From assembly GCF_900491935.1 (NCBI RefSeq), contig NZ_UEXK01000004.1:2536562-2600561 (forward strand): a stretch of 64,000 bases of DNA. The letters run 5' to 3'. The notes under the pieces were generated by a model. It was not told the DNA's origin. It worked only from the letters and a program-made list of their open reading frames with translations, and made no database searches. Source of the DNA: Klenkia terrae (GTDB taxonomy: Bacteria > Actinomycetota > Actinomycetes > Mycobacteriales > Geodermatophilaceae). Each line of letters starts with the position of its first letter. Position 1 is the stretch's first letter. Made by a program: the position numbers and the translations under genes. Shown here piece by piece: positions 62,016-64,000 of the stretch.

Positions 62016-63416
62016 TCAGCGACCAGAGATCTTGTCGGCAACGCGGGCGATCGGAGATGTTCGGGGAGCGCCGCCGAACTCCTGACGATCGGCCGCCCGG
62101 TAGGCCACATAGAGGCTGCGGACGCCGATCCACCGCGCTGGCTCAGGCTCCCAGCCTCGCACCCGGCGATCCACCCACGGCAACTGCGCCAGGTCGGTGT
62201 CTCGGCGCAGAACGAGGTCCCGCAATGTGCGACCGGCGAGGTTCGTGCCGGTGACTCCATGACCAACATAACCGCCGGCCCAACCAAGACCGGTCGTGTG
62301 ATCGACAGACACACTTGCGCACCAATCGCGCGGGACGCCCAGGACGCCAGACCATGCATGGTCGAGGGCAGCGTCGGCAGCGGCTGGGAAGTACTGCCGC
62401 AAGACAGCACGCAGCTGCTCCTGGGTGACACGATGGGTGTTGCCCCCGTCATCAGTACGAGAGCCGAAACGGTAGGGGATTCCGCGGCCGCCCAAGACGA
62501 TCCGACCGTCCGCCGTGCGCTGCATGTAGCAGAACGAGTGCGCCCCATCCCCGACGAGCTCGGCTGAATCCCAGCCAATCTGCCCCCAGACGTCAGCTGG
62601 GAGGGGCTCGGTGACGACCATGCTGCTGTTCATCGGCAACCAGACGCGCTTGGCGCCCTTGAGCTGGGCCGTGAACCCTTCAGTGGCGCGGATGACGTAA
62701 TCAGCCGTGACCGTCCCCTGCGCGGTGACCGCTTCCCGTGGACGGATTTCCGTCACCCGGGTCTGCTCGAAGATGTCCACGCCGAGCCTCTCCACGACGT
62801 CGGCCAATCCACTAGCCAGCTTGGCCGGCTGAATGCGCGCGCAGTGCGGGCTGAACTGCGATGACAGACCACCACCCAAACGGATCCGCTGAGCTGTCTC
62901 AGTCGCCGTCAGCTCGATGAGGTCATCGGGCCCCCAGCCGGCCTTGCGCAGCGCCGGAAGGTGCTCGCGCAGGCGCTTCTCCTGAGCTCGATTAGTAGCG
63001 ACGTGCAGCAATCCGTCCTTCTGGATGTCGGCGTCGATACCCTCGGCTGCACAGACGTCGATCACCTCGTCGACGGCAGTGAACATCCGCTGCTGGAAGT
63101 CGACTGCGGCGGCCCAGCCATGCTGCGCGGCATACCGACGCAGCTGTCCCGGCGGCTCGGCGCTAAGCCACCCGCCGTTACGCCCCGACGCGCCGAAGCC
63201 CGCGAACTCGCTCTCAAGGATGGCAACCTGCAGGTCCGGCTGCGCCTTCTTCAAGTAGTAGGCCGTCCACAAGCCGGTGTAGCCAGCCCCCACAATGACT
63301 ACGTCATACCGGCGGTCTCCCGGCAGGGATGGCCGAGGCGTGGGCATTCCGGCTTGTCGGTGCCAGAAAGAGACGTTCCCGTTGACGAAATCGCGAGTGC
63401 GGGGCTGGGTTGTCAT
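62016..63416 (-). CDS. FAD-dependent amine/amino acid oxidase (DAO family)
   Basis: A 466-residue flavoprotein of the DAO family, nearest in layout to gamma-glutamylputrescine oxidase-like enzymes. The FAD fold is VVIVGAGYTGLWTAYYLKK near residue 40, with FAGFGASGRNGGW (flavin contact) and GWAGGYVGHGVTGTNLAGR at the C-terminal end. It would oxidise an amine or amino acid with O2, giving peroxide. Its third codon positions are clearly less GC-rich than in the rest of the window, suggesting later arrival. ATG 63416 is clear. Confidence 0.88.
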   Translation of the reverse strand: MTTQPRTRDFVNGNVSFWHRQAGMPTPRPSLPGDRRYDVVIVGAGYTGLWTAYYLKKAQPDLQVAILESEFAGFGASGRNGGWLSAEPPGQLRRYAAQHGWAAAVDFQQRMFTAVDEVIDVCAAEGIDADIQKDGLLHVATNRAQEKRLREHLPALRKAGWGPDDLIELTATETAQRIRLGGGLSSQFSPHCARIQPAKLASGLADVVERLGVDIFEQTRVTEIRPREAVTAQGTVTADYVIRATEGFTAQLKGAKRVWLPMNSSMVVTEPLPADVWGQIGWDSAELVGDGAHSFCYMQRTADGRIVLGGRGIPYRFGSRTDDGGNTHRVTQEQLRAVLRQYFPAAADAALDHAWSGVLGVPRDWCASVSVDHTTGLGWAGGYVGHGVTGTNLAGRTLRDLVLRRDTDLAQLPWVDRRVRGWEPEPARWIGVRSLYVAYRAADRQEFGGAPRTSPIARVADKISGR

Positions 63417-64000
63417 AGCTTCCTACTCAGTTCGGAGGGACATCGCTGGTTCTGCTCGGCAGTCATCAGGCGTCGAGGGGTTGCGCCGCGGGCCGGGGCG
63501 ACTGCAAGCACGGCAGACCGGTGGCCAAGTCCGTCGGCCAAGGTGAGGCCGTGCCCTACCGAAGCGGAATGGACCCGAGGGTTGGGAGGATGAAGGGCTG
63601 GTCCGCCGACCCGAGCCACACGGTCATCGAGTTCGGGGCTCGGACCCCTTGCCACAGCTCCCAAGGTAGGGCGCAGAGCCTGGGAGCTGTATAAGCCTCC
63701 ACCACGAATAGTCGTTACTTGTTGTCCACCAGTACGAGCGACGGACGACCATCACCGTAGGAGCCGACGCTTGCCCTGCGGCTTTTCCGGGGGCTGGGAT
63801 CACGGGTGGTTGCCGGCCAGCGCGCGGCCCACGGACCCGGGGCAGATGAGAATCCGACCTCGCGGTGCATGTCCGGGCCAGGAGCTGGCCTCGGGGACAC
63901 CGCTTAGGAGCCGCCCGTGAGACGCCATGCTTGGAACGCAACCCAAGCTGCGGACAAGTCGGAGGAACGGCGCAGATCCAAACCGGTCAGGTCCTGTACG
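63417..64000. other. Gene-free end of window
   Basis: I find no convincing gene, RNA or hairpin in these 584 bases. Short open frames on both strands lack ribosome sites and codon bias. G+C is lower than in the rest of the window. Promoter sequences for the FAD oxidase should lie here but none is clear. Confidence 0.5.

Larger units (their letters stand above)
57699..64000. mobile_element. Integrative element at tRNA-Ser, right end not seen
   Basis: Downstream of the tRNA come a tyrosine integrase, an excisionase-like protein, a zinc-ribbon protein and a partition-like gene pair, a set typical of integrated plasmids or actinobacterial integrative elements. No second copy of the tRNA 3' end is visible before the window ends, so the other border is unknown. 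Genes after about 61.6 kb may be cargo or host. Confidence 0.7.

Noticed and set aside
63624-63941. Minus-strand frame of 105 residues near the window end
   Set aside because: No ribosome site, no recognisable domain and composition like its other frames.

Overview
The window is GC-rich (about 70-75 percent G+C), densely coded DNA from an actinobacterium. The bacterial proteasome activator Bpa, GAF-ANTAR regulators, a CarH-type B12 photoregulator next to a xanthorhodopsin/actinorhodopsin-like proton pump, many GGDEF proteins and leaderless promoters together suggest the Geodermatophilaceae (Geodermatophilus, Blastococcus, Modestobacter or Klenkia type). This placement is inferred from gene content only.

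Layout. 1-981: an IS982-family insertion sequence with terminal inverted repeats, ending just before a flavin monooxygenase. 2.9-11.7 kb: housekeeping genes: a HelD/HelR-type RNA polymerase recycling ATPase, tryptophan 2,3-dioxygenase, a divergent XRE regulator/SDR pair, glutamine-dependent NAD synthetase and a double-SRPBCC protein. 11.7-18.8 kb: three diguanylate cyclases on the minus strand around a TMEM165/GDT1 cation transporter that has a yybP-ykoY (Mn2+) riboswitch leader. The middle cyclase carries a C-terminal LarB-like domain that lacks the catalytic cysteine. 18.9-26.8 kb: pheA, a GroES-like protein, a minimal metallopeptidase, GuaB1, cobF, a lipoprotein, and serS coupled to two HAD phosphatases. 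26.8-31.5 kb: a light module of CarH-like MerR regulator, rhodopsin and Blh beta-carotene cleavage enzyme, followed by a chemoreceptor. 31.6-36.4 kb: Bpa, a class V aminotransferase, a quinone oxidoreductase, a photolyase-family protein with reversed domain order, and a FitAB-like toxin-antitoxin pair. 36.5-42.7 kb: acyl-CoA ligase with DUF4180, then a tightly overlapped operon of serine hydrolase, acetamidase, FolP-like and thioesterase, then HU. 42.9-48.8 kb: aldo/keto reductase, tandem GAF-ANTAR regulators, a degenerate EAL protein and a GGDEF-EAL protein. 48.9-56.0 kb: a TRIC-type channel and a fatty-acid locus like mycobacterial fadE5-fadA2-fabG4-htdX, with a TetR regulator and a palindromic operator. 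56.3-57.5 kb: a glycosyltransferase. 57.6-64.0 kb: tRNA-Ser(TGA), then an integrative element (tyrosine integrase, excisionase-like protein, zinc-ribbon protein, ParA-like gene without its P-loop, ribbon-helix-helix partner) and a lower-GC FAD oxidase. The element's far end is not in the window.

How the genes work together. The light module is self-consistent: a B12-binding light-responsive repressor, a retinal-making enzyme and the retinal protein are adjacent, and a corrin methyltransferase (cobF) lies 4 kb upstream. Second-messenger control is heavily represented, with four intact or near-intact GGDEF domains that all keep the RxxD inhibitory site, and two EAL domains of which one is degenerate. 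Many gene pairs overlap by four bases (GTGA or ATGA), so translational coupling is common. Two 92-bp palindromes centred on AGATCT, 48 kb apart and both downstream of genes, define a dispersed intergenic repeat family.
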